From positions 89,571 through 153,570 of the forward strand of contig JADHTQ010000002.1 of the NCBI GenBank assembly GCA_016784965.1: a stretch of DNA of 64,000 nucleotides, in the 5' to 3' direction. Source of the DNA: Bacteriovoracaceae bacterium (GTDB taxonomy: Bacteria; Bdellovibrionota; Bacteriovoracia; Bacteriovoracales; Bacteriovoracaceae). Each line of letters begins with the position of its first letter. The first letter of the stretch is position 1. Shown here in pieces: positions 62,591 through 64,000 of this stretch. The position numbers were made by a program, and so were the translations under genes. Below the pieces are notes generated by a model. It had not been told where the DNA came from. It saw only the letters and a list, made by a program, of their open reading frames with translations, and did not search any database.

Positions 62591-64000
62591 GTGCATAGTT
62601 TTGAAAGTGCACTGGTTAAAACGCCAGAAGGGCTTAAAACACCACCATCTGGGGTATTTTCAATATTAAAAAGACACTATGGCGAATCACTAATTACCAC
62701 ACTATTTAGAACCGGGATCATAAATTATAGCGACAAAGAAGGCCCTGTTGTAAACAAGGAAGCCCTTAAAAATTTACCAAAGCACAACCAAAGGATTTTA
62801 ACAGCAGCTCTAATATATATGTCACCCCAAAATGCTGTTTCTTTGGATCCACATAGTCTCTATGTTGAATTCATTGATAAAGACAGGCTTTTAATAAAAA
62901 GAATAGTCCCTATTGAGCTTAAGAATGATGTGGATGTGTTATATGCTCCTTGTGATAGCCTAGAAAGATATATTGAGCTTGCACAAACAATAATTCAACT
63001 TCATTTGAAGAATCGGGTCCTTCTTCCTACGGACTTAGTGTCTTTAAATGACATCTACCCAATGTATTTAAAAAAATTACATATTTTTAATACACTTCTG
63101 TTTAGACTTGTTTCTCAGTATGATAATAGTCCTTCCCCAAATCTTGAGGATCTTTTAAATTGGCAATTTCCAAACGGCAAAAGACCAACTTTTAAAATTA
63201 ATGGAGAGACCACTTCCTCACCTAAAACAGTTTTTGAACTTGTTGCTACTTACTCTGATATTCATACTAAAATCACTGAACTTGAACAAAGTGGAGCAGA
63301 AAACTTCACCATAACAATCGATGGCAGTAGTTATACTGTCAAATTACCTGCATTTGGCCAAGGAGATAGAGGAGTGGTTTTTGTCCTAAAAGGACAAAAT
63401 GATGTACTGAAATTACCAAAATCTACAATTAAAAGTGTTTCTGTTCTTTTTGATGAAGCCAGAAGTGCTAAATTTTGGAGCCTTAAGGCCAAACAAACAA
63501 AGCTTTTTGAAGTTCCCGCTCGAAGATTTTCCCATCCATTTGGTCTATATGCTGTTTTGGAAAAAAATGACGGTGAAACTCTAACAGCAACTCTAATTAG
63601 ATTAAAATTATTAAATTTTGATCCATCTACAAATAAATCTTGGCTAAATATAGAAAATCTGGACATTGAAAACAATCCTAGTCATAAAACCCTAAGTGAT
63701 GCAATCATTGGTATTAGTGAAATAATGAGGGACAATCCAGATATGGCCCTCTCAATTTCTCCTAACAACCTTCATGTGAATTATCTTGATGAGGCCAAAA
63801 CAATAATTGACACGGTACACCTGATCGATGTTGGTTTAAGTCATGGGAAAAATAAATACAAAGGTGTATATTCTTTTGAAGATTACCTCATATCAATACC
63901 CGATAGACTAGAAAAATACCTAAATAAACCAGGGTATGCTCCTAAAGAATTTGTTGATATTCAAAATCGTGCCAGCAGACTTGTGGGACACAGTGTGTCC
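62591..64000 (+). CDS. Kinase-fold (pseudokinase-like) protein, cut by the right edge
   Basis: This frame of 470 codons stays open from GTG at 62591 (GGAG 7 bases upstream) to the window end. The N-terminal 240 residues are mixed and unrecognised. From about 250 it resembles a protein kinase: a Gly loop AFGQGDRGVVFVL, a Lys in DVLKLPK, an EAR helix, a hinge-like VLEKNDGETL, a catalytic-loop-like ISPNNLHVN and LIDVGLS in place of DFG. The loop Asp is replaced by Ser, so phosphotransfer is doubtful. The last 11 codons read through a dispersed repeat, so the natural C-terminus may have been altered by it. Confidence 0.7.
   Translation, partial: MHSFESALVKTPEGLKTPPSGVFSILKRHYGESLITTLFRTGIINYSDKEGPVVNKEALKNLPKHNQRILTAALIYMSPQNAVSLDPHSLYVEFIDKDRLLIKRIVPIELKNDVDVLYAPCDSLERYIELAQTIIQLHLKNRVLLPTDLVSLNDIYPMYLKKLHIFNTLLFRLVSQYDNSPSPNLEDLLNWQFPNGKRPTFKINGETTSSPKTVFELVATYSDIHTKITELEQSGAENFTITIDGSSYTVKLPAFGQGDRGVVFVLKGQNDVLKLPKSTIKSVSVLFDEARSAKFWSLKAKQTKLFEVPARRFSHPFGLYAVLEKNDGETLTATLIRLKLLNFDPSTNKSWLNIENLDIENNPSHKTLSDAIIGISEIMRDNPDMALSISPNNLHVNYLDEAKTIIDTVHLIDVGLSHGKNKYKGVYSFEDYLISIPDRLEKYLNKPGYAPKEFVDIQNRASRLVGHSVS
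63969..64000. repeat. Dispersed repeat element, copy 3 (cut by window edge)
   Basis: These 32 bases match the start of copy 1 (53905-53936) with a single change (GCCAGC for GCCAGG), including the GGGACACA-G-TGTGTCC palindrome. It lies in the same orientation as copy 1, about 10 kb away. Confidence 0.75.

Noticed and set aside
63331..63675. Open frame of 114 codons on the minus strand at the right edge
   Set aside because: It lies wholly inside the well-supported plus-strand kinase-like gene and has no recognisable feature.

Overview
The window most resembles the genome of a low-GC member of the Bdellovibrionota, of the Bacteriovorax/Halobacteriovorax type. The support is the AT-rich sequence, a single flagellar export operon running fliL-M-N-O-P-Q-R-flhB-flhA-flhF-flhG-fliA, sigma-54-type promoters, many Sec-exported proteins and very large secreted Gly-rich proteins. 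This is inference from gene content; no rRNA is present to confirm it, and no tRNA, rRNA, CRISPR array or insertion sequence was seen.

Layout. 1-2200: the start of tadA, a membrane protein with a PilZ-like tail, a small secreted protein and an alpha/beta hydrolase. 2214-16787: one minus-strand operon of 14 genes, from fliL to fliA and on to two uncharacterised genes, with a sigma-70-type promoter in front of fliL. 16965-20392: a DsbA-like lipoprotein, a polytopic membrane protein, and two paralogous small lipoproteins, each behind a sigma-54-type promoter. 20525-21934: an AAA ATPase/nuclease-fold gene whose ribosome site lies in a hairpin. 22055-39914: four consecutive minus-strand genes for 1417-1552-residue secreted paralogs. 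These fill 18 kb and are the most striking undescribed system here. 40249-42567: two small secreted proteins and a Fic enzyme behind paired operators. 42547-51374: a division and cell-wall cluster ftsL-ftsI-murE-murF-mraY-murD-ftsW. 51455-53905: an SRAP protein divergent from umuD-umuC. 53905-64000: an accessory block with a candidate secreted toxin and immunity gene, a DUF4143 ATPase, an OmpV-like barrel, a HEPN/nucleotidyltransferase pair, a frameshifted papain-like protease and a kinase-fold protein cut by the right edge. Copies of one short repeat lie at both ends of this block.

Working together. The flagellar genes encode the export gate (FliPQR-FlhB-FlhA), the switch (FliM-FliN), FliL, the placement and number regulators FlhF and FlhG, and sigma-28. 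The mur/fts genes take UDP-MurNAc precursors to lipid I and supply the septal synthase pair FtsW-FtsI with FtsL. A recurring theme is loss of catalytic residues in otherwise recognisable enzymes: FlhF has a broken P-loop, MurD has Arg in place of the P-loop Lys, UmuD lacks both protease residues, and the edge protein looks like a pseudokinase.
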